Source: Actinomycetota bacterium (GTDB lineage Bacteria; Actinomycetota; Thermoleophilia; Solirubrobacterales; Solirubrobacteraceae). From it: a stretch of DNA of 64,000 nucleotides. Location: contig WLOQ01000009.1 of the NCBI GenBank assembly GCA_009699245.1, positions 45,481 to 109,480 of the forward strand, read 5' to 3'. Positions 8,901 through 16,171 of the stretch are shown here, piece by piece. Numbering within the stretch: the stretch's first letter is position 1; every line of letters begins with the position of its first letter. The notes below the pieces were generated by a model, which was not told where the DNA came from, ran no database searches, and saw only the letters and a list, made by a program, of their open reading frames with translations. The translations under genes were made by a program, and so were the position numbers.

Positions 8901-9468
8901 GCTCGCGAACCGTCGTGACGGCGACTCCGTCCTCGTCGGCGGCATCATCACGGCGGCCAAGCGAATCCGCACGAAGTCCGGCTCGCACATGATGTTCGCC
9001 GGCCTCGGCGACCTCGAAGGCGAGGTCGAGCTCCTCCTCTTCGAGAAGGTCCTCAACGACAACGAGGAGCTGCTCGCCGTCGATGAGGTCGTGCTCGTCA
9101 AGGGCCGCGTAGATCACAAGGACAAGCAGAAGACCGTCGTCGTCGTGCAGAAGATCCAGCGCTTCGAGCCGAGCACCGAGGAGGTCGAGGCCGCCCGCGA
9201 GCGTGCGGCAGCGCTTCCCCAGGGGCCGCAGGCGCTGCGGCTCCAGATCGACGCGGCGGGCGGCGGCCTCACGGCGCGCATCATCGAGGACATCAAGCAC
9301 GTCCTCGGCAATCACGCCGGCGAGAGCGAAGTCGTCCTCGACCTCGTGACGAGCGGCGGGCCCCGCACTCTGCGCCTCGGCGACGACTACCGCGTCACGG
9401 CGACGCCGTCGCTGCGCGCCGAGCTCGAGCAGCTGCTCGGCCCGGCCGCCCTGCGCACCGCCGCCTGA
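5950..9468 (+). CDS. dnaE: DNA polymerase III subunit alpha (DnaE, PHP domain intact)
   Basis: The 1172-aa replicative polymerase. An N-terminal PHP domain carries HLHVHSEYSLLD (residues 10-21), TDHG (44-47), E71 and GDVHY (206-210), so the metal ligands of a proofreading-type PHP look retained. The polymerase core has GPGRGSAAGS (355-364) and the catalytic PDIDIDF (Asp397, Asp399). C-terminal (HhH), OB-fold (VGGIITAAKRIRTKSGSHMMF) and tau-binding-like regions follow. No intein is present. TATGCT at 5941-5946 lies only 3 nt before this GTG. The in-frame GTG at 5956 would give the 9-nt spacing seen at other genes and may be the true start. It converges on nfo. Confidence 0.95.
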   Translation: MPVTVPACAHLHVHSEYSLLDGACNIDALAERAAAFGQPALALTDHGVMNGALELYKAAKKHGIKPIVGCELYFVDDHTVREKAERNHLTVIASSNAGYRNLVKLCSAGFLEGLSRGKPTVDMAQLEAHSEGLIVLTGCLASRFVSRLADGRDDEARAHADELMQAVGADNVYFEVQKNGLAQQDRANEGIVRIAREVGRPIVGTGDVHYLRREDFGHHTALLCVQTKSTLAEPKMTFGTNEFYLRDNAEMAKAFEEWPEAIASTLEIADRCDIELELGKYLIPRFLPEGQDERLHLRERVEEGLRARYGDPVPSAAIERMEMELGVIDRMGFNAYFLIVWDFVSWARENGIAVGPGRGSAAGSIVAYSLRITDVDPLRYDLLFERFLNPERVSMPDIDIDFSVRGREQVMRYVTEKYGRDRVAQIITFGRMFPRAATRDAARVHGHDYGVGDRLAKLIPEPEQGRATSFEQCLEDGEPLREARDADPIARQIIDTAQGLEGIVRNASIHAAAVVIADRPLTDVVPVQLADANTTDEAGNRVYKLVTQFSMKPVEEIGLLKMDFLGLRNLDVIEDALDIIERSTGERPDMATLPLDDGLTYDMLARGDSVGVFQFESEGMQEALRKVRPTEFDDLVALVALYRPGAMDQIPTYARGKRSPDSVSIPDERLTPIIGPTYGVILYQEQAMQIATTLGGFSGAKADDLRKAIGKKNREAMAKLEPEFREGCKASGVDPSVVEWIWKTNEKSADYSFNKSHAACYALISYRTAWLRANYPAEYMAALISSVMDTKDKVPFFAARCEDMGIAILPPDVNLSDHEFVVVDGDIRFGLDAVKGVGYQAVEAIKEARTTGGPFTSIWDFCSRVDARHVNKRAIEALVKCGAFGSTGATRKGMLMVLEQAQSAGQQSQLDAQIGQASIFDMLDDGPTDAPPLAQVHPPIPLEEFDQRELLAIEKEAIGLFISMHPLKEVREALDDAVDCSLAELANRRDGDSVLVGGIITAAKRIRTKSGSHMMFAGLGDLEGEVELLLFEKVLNDNEELLAVDEVVLVKGRVDHKDKQKTVVVVQKIQRFEPSTEEVEAARERAAALPQGPQALRLQIDAAGGGLTARIIEDIKHVLGNHAGESEVVLDLVTSGGPRTLRLGDDYRVTATPSLRAELEQLLGPAALRTAA

Positions 9469-9471
9469 GGC

Positions 9472-10338
9472 TCAGGCGCGTGCGGCGAGGCCCTCGTCGC
9501 GCAGTCTCGCGCAGAGGGCGAGTTCCTCAGCCGGCGGACCCTTACGGTCCGGACCGGGGGTCTCAAGGACGCACGGCAGCTCCTGAAAGCGCGGTTCGCT
9601 GAGGAAGACGCGCGCCCCGTCGAGGCCGAGTTCGCCGGCGCCGATGTCGGCGTGACGATCGCGGTTCGACCCGAGCGGGTACTGGCTGTCGTTGAGGTGG
9701 AGCGAGCCCAGGCGCCCAGGGCCGACGGCGCGCTCGCACGCGTCGATCGCCTCCGTGAGAGCGTCGGCCGTGCGGATCTCGACGCCCGAGGAGAGCAGGT
9801 GACACGAGTCGAGGCAGATGCCGAGCCGCGCGTCGCCACCCGCCGCCTCGATCAGGCCGCCGAGCTCGTCCCAGGAACGGCCGAGCGTCCCGCCGGCGCC
9901 CGCGGTGTTCTCGAGGTGCAGCGCGCAGTGCTCGGACTGCGCGAGGGCCTCGCGGATGACCGCCCCGGCACGCTCGATCGCGGGCCCGACCTCGCCGGTC
10001 TTCGCCGACCCGGGGTGGAGGACCACCGCGGTCGCCCCGAGCGCGTCCCCGGCGCGTAGCGATGCGCTGAGCGACACGAGCGTCTTCTCACGGATCTCCG
10101 GGTCCTCGCTGGCGGCGTTGAGCAGGTAGACCGCGTGGATCAGCAGGGCGTCGATGGCGCTCGCCTGCGCCGCGGCACGGTACGCCTCGATCTGCTCATC
10201 GGTGTAGATCGTCGGCTTCCAGGCGCGCGGGTTCTGATTGAAGATCTGGATGGACCGAGCGCCGAGCGCGCTGCCGCGCTCGATCGCCTTCGCCGGGCCA
10301 CCGGCGGGGGAGACGTGCGCGCCGATCAGCATGGGCAT
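9472..10338 (-). CDS. nfo: deoxyribonuclease IV / AP endonuclease
   Basis: A 288-aa TIM-barrel enzyme of the Nfo family, which cuts DNA 5' of abasic sites in base excision repair. Family motifs: IGAHVSPAGG at the N-terminus, FNQNPRAWKP, LLIHAVYLLNAAS, LHPGS, HLENTAGAG, ICLDSCHLLSSG, LHLNDSQYPLGSNRDRHADIG and a C-terminal ETPG. Together these supply the His/Glu/Asp ligands of the three-zinc site. The ATG at 10338 is chosen because homologous sequence begins there (MPMLIGAH); the reading frame continues far upstream only as an antisense shadow of gltX. ATG 10332 is the alternative. Divergent from gltX with 42 bp between starts. Confidence 0.93.
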   Translation of the reverse strand: MPMLIGAHVSPAGGPAKAIERGSALGARSIQIFNQNPRAWKPTIYTDEQIEAYRAAAQASAIDALLIHAVYLLNAASEDPEIREKTLVSLSASLRAGDALGATAVVLHPGSAKTGEVGPAIERAGAVIREALAQSEHCALHLENTAGAGGTLGRSWDELGGLIEAAGGDARLGICLDSCHLLSSGVEIRTADALTEAIDACERAVGPGRLGSLHLNDSQYPLGSNRDRHADIGAGELGLDGARVFLSEPRFQELPCVLETPGPDRKGPPAEELALCARLRDEGLAARA

Positions 10339-10380
10339 GAATGAGGGTTCGATCGCGTCATTCCCTAGATTCCTATCGGT

Positions 10381-11709
10381 ATGCGTGTCCGCTTCGCTCC
10401 CAGCCCCACCGGCCCCCTGCACATCGGAGGCGCTCGCACAGCGCTCTACAACTGGCTGGCGGCCCGCGGCGCGGGTGGTCGGATGGTCCTGCGGATCGAG
10501 GACACCGACCGCGAACGCTCGACCCCGGAGAACGTCGATCAGATCCTCGAGGCCCTGCGCTGGCTCGAGCTCGACTGGGATGAGGGCCCCCTGTCGCAGA
10601 ACGACGCGCAGGAGCGCCATCGTCTGGTGATCGAGCGCCTGCTCGAGGAGGGCAAGGCGTACCGCACGAGCGCGACCGGCGACGACGTGCGCGTGTGGAA
10701 GGAGATCCACGGGGCCGATCGCGGCTACCGCGGGGCCGACGAGCGCGAGGGCGCGGTGCGTCTGCGCGTCCCGGACGAGGGCGCGACGGTCGTCCACGAC
10801 CTCATCCGCGGCGACACGGTCTTCCAGCACGTCCATCTCGACGACCCGGTGATCGCGCGCGCCGACGGCAGCCCGCTCTACAACCTCGCGGTCGCGATCG
10901 ACGACCATGACGCGGAGATCACGCATGTGATCCGCGGCGAGGATCACATCTCCAACACGCCGAAGCAGCTCCTCGTCCTCGAGGCGATCGGCGCGCCTCG
11001 CCCGATCTACGCGCACCTGCCGCTCCTCCATGGGGCGGACGGGGCGAAGCTCTCCAAGCGCCACGGGGCCGCGTCCGTCCAGGACCTGCGCGATGCGGGA
11101 TATCTCCCCGAGGCGGTGCGCAACTACCTGGCGCTCCTCGGCTGGGGGGACCAGGACGACGAGACGATCATCAGCACCCCGGATCTCATCACGCGGTTCG
11201 ACGTCTCCCGAGTCTCGAAAAACCCCGCACGCTTCGACGAGCAGAAGCTGCGCTGGGTCAACGGGCGGCACCTGCGCGAGCTCGGCACGCAGGAGCTCAC
11301 CACGCGCCTTGAGGCGTTCACCGGCCACGACGGTCTCGGGCCGGCGGTGGCGATCTCCGAGGAGAAGATCCAGACCCTCGCGGACTTCTGGCCGCTCTGC
11401 GGCTTCTTCTACGACGGCCCGTCGGACGATCCGGCGGCGCGTGAGCGCTGGCTCGACGACGGCGGCCGCGCCGCGGTCACGGAGGCGCGCGCCGCACTCG
11501 CCCTCGTTGCGGATGAGCAGTGGACACCGGAGCCGATCGAGGAGGCGCTCGGGCGCGTGCTCGCGGGTCTGGAGATCAAGCCCAAGCAGCTCTATCAGCC
11601 GCTGCGCGTCGCCGTGGCCGGGACGACCGTCTCGCCGGGCATCTTCGAGACGCTCGCCGTGCTCGGTCGCGACGAGACGCTGCGGCGCCTCGACGCCATC
11701 TCGGCCTAG
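10381..11709 (+). CDS. gltX: glutamyl-tRNA synthetase
   Basis: The 442-aa class I synthetase charges tRNA-Glu. Signature motifs are HIGG at residues 14-17 and KLSKR at 223-227, with RIEDTDRERS in the catalytic domain and an all-helical anticodon-binding C-terminus. gatCAB lies in the same window and no glutaminyl-tRNA synthetase is seen. If none exists elsewhere, this enzyme is probably non-discriminating and also misacylates tRNA-Gln for transamidation; that part is inference. TAGATT at 10366-10371 ends 9 nt before the ATG. A hairpin-forming repeat follows the stop. Confidence 0.95.
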   Translation: MRVRFAPSPTGPLHIGGARTALYNWLAARGAGGRMVLRIEDTDRERSTPENVDQILEALRWLELDWDEGPLSQNDAQERHRLVIERLLEEGKAYRTSATGDDVRVWKEIHGADRGYRGADEREGAVRLRVPDEGATVVHDLIRGDTVFQHVHLDDPVIARADGSPLYNLAVAIDDHDAEITHVIRGEDHISNTPKQLLVLEAIGAPRPIYAHLPLLHGADGAKLSKRHGAASVQDLRDAGYLPEAVRNYLALLGWGDQDDETIISTPDLITRFDVSRVSKNPARFDEQKLRWVNGRHLRELGTQELTTRLEAFTGHDGLGPAVAISEEKIQTLADFWPLCGFFYDGPSDDPAARERWLDDGGRAAVTEARAALALVADEQWTPEPIEEALGRVLAGLEIKPKQLYQPLRVAVAGTTVSPGIFETLAVLGRDETLRRLDAISA

Positions 11710-11720
11710 CACACGCAGTT

Positions 11721-11752
11721 GCCGCTTGCGTGCGGCACCTCACACAAGCGGC
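11721..11752. repeat. nested inverted repeats between gltX and the HDOD-LuxR gene
   Basis: GCCGCTTG (11721-11728) is repeated inverted as CAAGCGGC (11745-11752) with a 16-nt spacer. The 5' arm can also pair with the nearer GCGGC inside the spacer, giving two mutually exclusive hairpins. There is no T-run after it, so it is a weak candidate for an intrinsic terminator of gltX. It could equally be an operator for the LuxR-type protein encoded downstream. Confidence 0.5.
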
Positions 11753-11832
11753 ATTCTGCGCGCAGTTCAATGTGCCGATAGCTCCAGTGGGCCGGCATTC
11801 CGCCTGGCTCCGCAGAGGGAGTTGACGAGACG

Positions 11833-12915
11833 ATGCCTCAGACCATGACCGCACCAGCGCTTCGCGTCGCCGTCCCGGGGGAGTCCCCGGTGGAGCAGAA
11901 CCACGGCCACGGACGACGCCTGACGATGGCGTTCGAAGCGCTCGATGACTTCCCGGCGCTGAGCGCGTCGCGTGACCGCGTCCTGCGCATCGTCGGTGAC
12001 GGGCCGGCCCCGTCGGCCCAGCTCCTGACCGCGGTCGAGAGCGACGTCGCCCTGGTGGTCGCCGTCCTACGGGCGGCGAACGCGCTCGACGGGCTCGAAG
12101 CCGGCCGGGTCGACTCTGCTGCTCAGGCCACCCAGCTGCTCAGCCCCGAGGGCGTCGCAGCGGTCGCCGCCGATGTGCGCACGTTCGACTTCTTCGAACG
12201 CCACGCTGTCTGGGACGTGATACCTGAGCGCTTTCGGCTGCACGCGCTCACGACGCAGCGTGCCGCCGCACGGCTCGCCGCGGAGGGTGGCTTCCCCGAC
12301 CCCGACCGGCTGCTCGTCACCGCGCTGCTGCACGACCTCGGCAAGCTCGTCCTGATGCACGCGTACGCGGGGTACCCGAACCGCGTCCACCAGGGGGCGC
12401 GCACGCCCGAGGAGCGCATGGCCTGTGAGCGCGCTGAGCTCGGCGTCGATCATGCGCTGGTCGGCGGGGTGCTCGCCCGCCGCTGGGGCCTGCCGGGCTC
12501 GGTGGCTGCGGTGATCGAGCGGCACCACGCGATCGATGCGACCGGGGAGGCCGCGTTCGTGCGGCTCGCGGACATGCTCGCCCACTACGGACAGGGCGGG
12601 ATCGTCTCGCCGCAGGAGATGCTCCGCTGCGCCGCCGTCGTCGGTCTCGACCGCGAGGACCTGCGCGCCATCATGGTCGACCTGCCGTTCGCGCAGGCGG
12701 CGCGCCTGCGGACGATCGAGCCGTGTCCGCTGTCGATGCGCGAGCTCGACGTCCTGCGCCACCTCGCCGAAGGCAAGGTCTACAAGCAGATCGCCCTCGC
12801 GCTCGACCTCTCGACGAGCACCGTGCGCACACACCTCCACAACATCTACGGCAAGCTCGGCGCTGTCGACCGCGCTCAGGCCGTCCTGATGGCCAACGAG
12901 CGCGGCTGGATCTAG
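11833..12915 (+). CDS. HDOD/HD-domain protein fused to a C-terminal LuxR-type DNA-binding domain
   Basis: A 360-aa soluble regulator-like protein. Residues about 35-290 resemble an HDOD region (DFPALSASRDRVLRI at the start). It keeps HD-type residues: ALLHDLGKLV with His167-Asp168, His207, and the IERHHAI pair at 231-232. Residues about 300-360 are a LuxR/GerE helix-turn-helix (LSMRELDVLRHLAEGK, IALALDLSTSTVRTHLHNIY). No receiver domain is present. It could be a transcription factor whose HD domain senses or hydrolyses a nucleotide, but the ligand is unknown. GAGGGAG at 11815-11821 is a likely ribosome-binding site, so this gene is probably not leaderless. Confidence 0.85.
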   Translation: MPQTMTAPALRVAVPGESPVEQNHGHGRRLTMAFEALDDFPALSASRDRVLRIVGDGPAPSAQLLTAVESDVALVVAVLRAANALDGLEAGRVDSAAQATQLLSPEGVAAVAADVRTFDFFERHAVWDVIPERFRLHALTTQRAAARLAAEGGFPDPDRLLVTALLHDLGKLVLMHAYAGYPNRVHQGARTPEERMACERAELGVDHALVGGVLARRWGLPGSVAAVIERHHAIDATGEAAFVRLADMLAHYGQGGIVSPQEMLRCAAVVGLDREDLRAIMVDLPFAQAARLRTIEPCPLSMRELDVLRHLAEGKVYKQIALALDLSTSTVRTHLHNIYGKLGAVDRAQAVLMANERGWI

Positions 12916-13295
12916 GAGCCCGCACCCCGGGCCGCGCGGCGGCTCGAGATGCGCTGGTGGACGTACCAAACGAGGAGCACACCGCCCGCGTCGATGAAGA
13001 CGTCGACGGGCGTGCCGTGGCGTCCGCTCACGAGGGTCTGGTGCACCTCGTCGGTGGCCGCGTAGCCGATCGCGATCAGGGCCGCGAGGCCTGCCCGTCC
13101 GCGCAGCGCCCGCAACCACAGCAGGAAGAGCAGCGCGAACTCGGCCATGTGGATGAGCTTGCGCCCCACTGCGTCGACCACGCCGAGTCCGGAGTCCACG
13201 TCCGACTGGGCGCTGACGGCGAAGATCGCGCCCATCACCACGACGGGCGGGCCGAAGCGCAGCACCAGCTCTACGAGCATTCCGCGGCGTGCCAT
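12912..13295 (-). CDS. VanZ-like family membrane protein
   Basis: A 127-aa protein with about three to four hydrophobic segments. It carries the VanZ-like pattern: KLIHMAEFALLFLLWLRAL, then ATDEVHQTLVSGRHGTPVDVFIDAGG near the C-terminus. VanZ of the vancomycin cluster confers low-level teicoplanin resistance, but most chromosomal VanZ-like proteins have no assigned role, so resistance is not implied. Start ATG 13295 (MARRGMLVEL) is chosen; ATG 13280 is possible. A TACTCT hexamer on the minus strand (13314-13309) lies 13 nt upstream. Divergent from the Rrf2 gene with 25 bp between starts; its stop overlaps the end of the HDOD-LuxR gene. Confidence 0.8.
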   Translation of the reverse strand: MARRGMLVELVLRFGPPVVVMGAIFAVSAQSDVDSGLGVVDAVGRKLIHMAEFALLFLLWLRALRGRAGLAALIAIGYAATDEVHQTLVSGRHGTPVDVFIDAGGVLLVWYVHQRISSRRAARGAGS

Positions 13296-13320
13296 AGGAT
13301 CGCGAGCGAGAGTAGAGCCG

Positions 13321-13710
13321 ATGATCTCGATCACCACCAAGTCCCCGTACGCACTCCAGGCGCTGGCCGAGCTCGGCACCTCGGGGGACGGGCCGGTCTC
13401 GATCGGCCAGCTCTCCCGGCGTCGCGAGATCCCCGCCCAGTTCCTTGAGCAGCTCTTCGCCACCTTGCGGCGTGCCGGTGTCCTGAAGAGCCAGCGCGGG
13501 GTGAAGGGCGGCTACACCTTCGCCCGTGACCCGTCCGAGATCACGGTCCTCGAGATCGTCGAGTTGCTCGACGGCCCGCTCGGCCATGACAGCGAGGGCA
13601 TCTTCGCCGACGCGGCTGCAGCAGCCCGCGAGGTCCTCGCCACCACGACGATCGCCGACGTCATCGAGCGCGAGCGCGCCCAAGGCGGCTCGGCGATGTA
13701 CTACATCTGA
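13321..13710 (+). CDS. Rrf2-family transcriptional regulator without Fe-S cysteines
   Basis: A 129-aa winged-helix regulator. Family features: SPYALQALAELG in helix 1, IGQLSRRREIPAQFLEQLFATLRRAGVLKSQRGVKGGYTFARDPSEITVLEIVELLDG covering the HTH and wing, and a C-terminal dimer helix ending MYYI. The region where IscR and NsrR carry three Fe-S cysteines has none. It is therefore more like CymR, which controls cysteine metabolism in Firmicutes and binds CysK. cysK and cysE lie on the same strand about 5 kb downstream, beyond a region that looks inserted; control of them is an inference. TAGGAT at 13295-13300 is a possible -10. Confidence 0.85.
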   Translation: MISITTKSPYALQALAELGTSGDGPVSIGQLSRRREIPAQFLEQLFATLRRAGVLKSQRGVKGGYTFARDPSEITVLEIVELLDGPLGHDSEGIFADAAAAAREVLATTTIADVIERERAQGGSAMYYI

Positions 13711-13823
13711 TTCAGCGGTTTGCGCGATCCCCGTCTGCAGCGCGGTTTCTCAGGTGTTTGCAGGGGATGCGAGCGATTCGTAATGAGCGTTTGAGCGCGT
13801 CTGGGAGCATCTAGGGGCACCCT

Positions 13824-13845
13824 GACTGGCTATAGACTGGCTATA
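13824..13845 (+). repeat. perfect tandem duplication of an 11-bp unit
   Basis: GACTGGCTATA occurs twice without a gap (13824-13834 and 13835-13845). The 11-bp period places both copies on about the same face of the helix, as paired binding sites for a regulator would be. Each copy ends in TATA, giving TATAGA hexamers (13831-13836 and 13842-13847) that resemble -10 elements. Function unknown. Confidence 0.7.
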
Positions 13846-13971
13846 GATCGGCCCAGCGGCGTCGTAGGGGCGGTGGTCATCCCCCGTTAGACAATCCAAG
13901 ACCATGCTCTAAGGGCGATCTGGAACGAGGCCGCGATCATGCCTCGTTTGCCAGCGCGAGAGAACCCGCCG

Positions 13972-13989
13972 ACTCCGGTGTACCGGAGT
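13972..13989. repeat. 8-bp perfect inverted repeat
   Basis: ACTCCGGT and ACCGGAGT flank a 2-nt spacer (GT), giving an 18-bp near-perfect dyad in the gene-poor stretch. It could be an operator or a recombination site. No T-run follows, so it is a poor terminator. Confidence 0.6.
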
Positions 13990-14376
13990 TCTTGGGGATA
14001 CCCCCGCGTGTGATGTGCCTCGTGCGAACGACGTGCTGCACCCTGCGGCTGGGCGTCCCCCTCGCCGCTGCCACTCCCCCCCGATGAAGCCTGATCCAAG
14101 CGTCCGTCAATCGGACTTCCCCTTCACTTGAGCCGGATGGCATTGCTGCTGCGCGGGCAGCTACGAGCGCAGCCGCGCGGCGCCGCTTATTTCTGTCGGG
14201 CAGCCCGCTGTGGGGCGCCCTTCGCGAGCCGGCTGGCGCGCAGCGCATCGGTACGCCGCTTCGGCGCCTTGATGAGCTGACGGTCGGCGCGCTCTTCGAG
14301 CTGCTCCACCAATGCGCGTCAGCGGCTATTTCGCCCGCTGGGCTTCGCGAAACTGCCGGTCGGAGGCGGCGGCCTG

Positions 14377-15375
14377 CTAGGGGAAGGCTTCGCGGCCGCC
14401 GAAGTCGATGTAGACCTTGTCGACCATTTCGACGGCCTTCGTCCCGGACTCCTGGGAGCGCTCGAACAGCTTGTCGGCGCGCACGCGTTTGGCTTCCGCC
14501 TGACCGGGTGAGTCGGGCATCTGCACCAGGAGCCGCACGCCGGCGAGCAGGGTGGTGGCGTCGCGGAGCATCAGCGGCAGAGCGTCGGCGATGTATGGGT
14601 TCTCGTCGAGGTCCAGCGTCTGCCGGCGGAACTTGCGAGCGAGCGCGAGAATTTCCTGCAGTCGCTCCTGGCCCTGCGCTGAGAACGGCTCATCGCGTCT
14701 AGCCCAGCGGTTGAGCTTGGCGAGCGCCTCGACGCGCGTGTCGACCGATGACGAGTATGTCGTCAGCCACGACCCGAACGCGGCGCGGTCGTCGGCCAGC
14801 TGGCGCTGACGCTGCGTCTCGGTGGTGCTCTGAAGAATCGAAGGCGCGTTCGGGTTCAGCTCGGCGCGGCGGAGGTCCATCCCGTGCACGCCCACCCACA
14901 CGAGCAGCATGAGCGGAAAGCTCAGCAGCACACGCGGGTAGCTCGACGGGCGCTTGATAAGCCGTTTGAACGCCCAGGGGACTAGCGCGAACACCATCAG
15001 GCCGCCGATGAAGAAAATGGCTGCGCCGGAGATAACGCGCACCGCTATCGCCTCGTCGACCCACTCTTCGGGCGTCAGCGCCGTCAGCCCGCCGTCGACC
15101 AGCACGAGCGCGAGCACCGGCCCGCGCACCCACCACGAGCGGTACCAGCGCATGCCGCGCCACGGGAGCTTGGCGCCCGCCGGGAGCGTCGCCGTGGCGG
15201 GTGCCTGCGGCGGCGCGGGCGGTCCAGCGGGTGCGCCGCGCCGCTCGGCGGCGATCGCCCGCTCGGGAGCACCGAGGTCGGGCAGACGCTCGTGTCCGCA
15301 GAAGCGGCAGACCTTCGCGTCGCGGCGCACGCGCTCGTCGCAGCGCGGGCAGCGTACACGGCCGACCATCGCCAT
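14377..15375 (-). CDS. zinc-ribbon membrane protein of unknown function
   Basis: A 332-aa protein. The N-terminal zinc ribbon has Cys9-X2-Cys12 and Cys23-X2-Cys26 (CPRCDERVRRDAKVCRFCGH). A Pro/Ala-rich linker follows, then about three transmembrane segments (around VLALVLVDGGL, AAIFFIGGLMVFALVPW and LLSFPLMLLVWVGV), and a long helical, probably soluble C-terminal region rich in Arg, Gln and Glu. Start ATG 15375 gives MAMVGRVRCPRC, with the ribbon at the extreme N-terminus as usual for such proteins. It is divergent from the lipoprotein gene. No family name is recognised; it belongs to the region that interrupts the rrf2-to-cys neighbourhood. Confidence 0.65.
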   Translation of the reverse strand: MAMVGRVRCPRCDERVRRDAKVCRFCGHERLPDLGAPERAIAAERRGAPAGPPAPPQAPATATLPAGAKLPWRGMRWYRSWWVRGPVLALVLVDGGLTALTPEEWVDEAIAVRVISGAAIFFIGGLMVFALVPWAFKRLIKRPSSYPRVLLSFPLMLLVWVGVHGMDLRRAELNPNAPSILQSTTETQRQRQLADDRAAFGSWLTTYSSSVDTRVEALAKLNRWARRDEPFSAQGQERLQEILALARKFRRQTLDLDENPYIADALPLMLRDATTLLAGVRLLVQMPDSPGQAEAKRVRADKLFERSQESGTKAVEMVDKVYIDFGGREAFP

Positions 15376-15474
15376 CAGCCCCCCGCCGTCACTGTCACCC
15401 GTTCGGCCACGCGGCACAAGCTTACAAGTGAGTGGCCACACCTTTCCACTCGCGCAGCGTGTGCGCTGTCGGGG

Positions 15475-15504
15475 TTGCGTCTTAACCATCTTCACAGGTA
15501 GACT
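15475..15504 (+). promoter_or_regulatory. promoter of the lipoprotein gene
   Basis: TTGCGT (15475-15480) and TAGACT (15499-15504) are 18 nt apart and the ATG follows 6 nt later. This is one of the clearest -35/-10 pairs in the window and predicts a leaderless or near-leaderless transcript. Confidence 0.6.
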
Positions 15505-15510
15505 GACGCC

Positions 15511-16158
15511 ATGTGGGCCGCGTCCTCCCTTTCACGTTTGTTGATATTGGCGTGCATCGGCGCGCTGACGCTCACGCTGCTCGGCGCCTGCGGCGGCTCG
15601 CCAAGGACCAAGACCGCCGCCGACGCGGCGGCTAACACAACCGCCGCCGAGGAGAGTCTTCTCGCCGACGAGGGCGCCAGCGACCAGCCGGCCGACAAGG
15701 CTGAACCAGCCGAAGAGGCGGAGCCGGTCGCCCCGACGGTCGCCAAAGTTGGCGACGCCATCACGCTTACCGGCCAGGACGACGCCGAAAGGGTCAAGGT
15801 CACCGTCGTCGAGGTCCTCGATCCGATGCCGACCGGCGAGTTCGATTCACCTGCCAGCGGCAAACGCTACGTCGGCATCGTGCTGCGCCTGACCAACGTT
15901 GGCTCGTCGAGCTATTCGGACTCGCCAAGCAACGGGGCGGTCGTGGTCTATGGCGACGACCGCCAGGCGCAAGGCACAATCGTTCTCGAAGGGCCGTGCA
16001 GCGACGGGTTCTCATCCACGCTAAAACTCGCGCCCGGCGAGAGCGGGAAAGGCTGTCTGCCGTTCGAAGTTGGCGCCACCAGCACGCTGAAGCGTTTCAA
16101 GTTCACGCTGGCCTCCGGCTTCGCCGACGAGACCGGGCTGTGGTCATTGCGCGACTAG
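15511..16158 (+). CDS. lipoprotein with a DUF4352-like immunoglobulin-fold domain
   Basis: A 215-aa secreted lipoprotein. The signal peptide is hydrophobic (LLILACIGALTLTLLGAC) with lipobox LGAC followed by GG, so it is lipidated at Cys27 and faces outside the membrane. An Ala/Glu/Asp-rich spacer covers about residues 30-75. A beta-rich domain follows (GDAITLTGQ, VTVVEVLDP, KRYVGIVLRLTNVG, APGESGKGCLPFEV) that matches the DUF4352 pattern seen in many Gram-positive lipoproteins. Its molecular role is unknown. It is divergent from the zinc-ribbon membrane protein, with a 135-bp spacer carrying several short inverted repeats. Confidence 0.75.
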   Translation: MWAASSLSRLLILACIGALTLTLLGACGGSPRTKTAADAAANTTAAEESLLADEGASDQPADKAEPAEEAEPVAPTVAKVGDAITLTGQDDAERVKVTVVEVLDPMPTGEFDSPASGKRYVGIVLRLTNVGSSSYSDSPSNGAVVVYGDDRQAQGTIVLEGPCSDGFSSTLKLAPGESGKGCLPFEVGATSTLKRFKFTLASGFADETGLWSLRD

Positions 16159-16171
16159 CCGTCAAGAGCCA

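Larger units (their letters stand above)
13711..14376. other. 666-bp stretch without a recognisable gene
   Basis: Short frames exist on both strands, but none has a recognisable motif or a supported start. Base composition looks less GC-rich than the neighbouring genes. It holds a tandem 11-bp repeat, a strong inverted repeat and GGGG-ATA-CCCC just after it (13993-14005). It marks the left edge of the atypical region that ends at the KstD remnant. A decayed gene or an unrecognised non-coding element remains possible. Confidence 0.6.

Noticed and set aside
12915..13460. Vancomycin/teicoplanin resistance role for the VanZ-like gene
   Set aside because: Only the VanZ-like membrane domain is present, with no vanHAX or sensor genes; most such proteins are unrelated to resistance.
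13887..14248. Two overlapping minus-strand frames in the gene-poor stretch (13887-14099 and 13937-14248)
   Set aside because: Low-complexity products, no recognisable domain and no supported start. A decayed gene is possible but cannot be shown.
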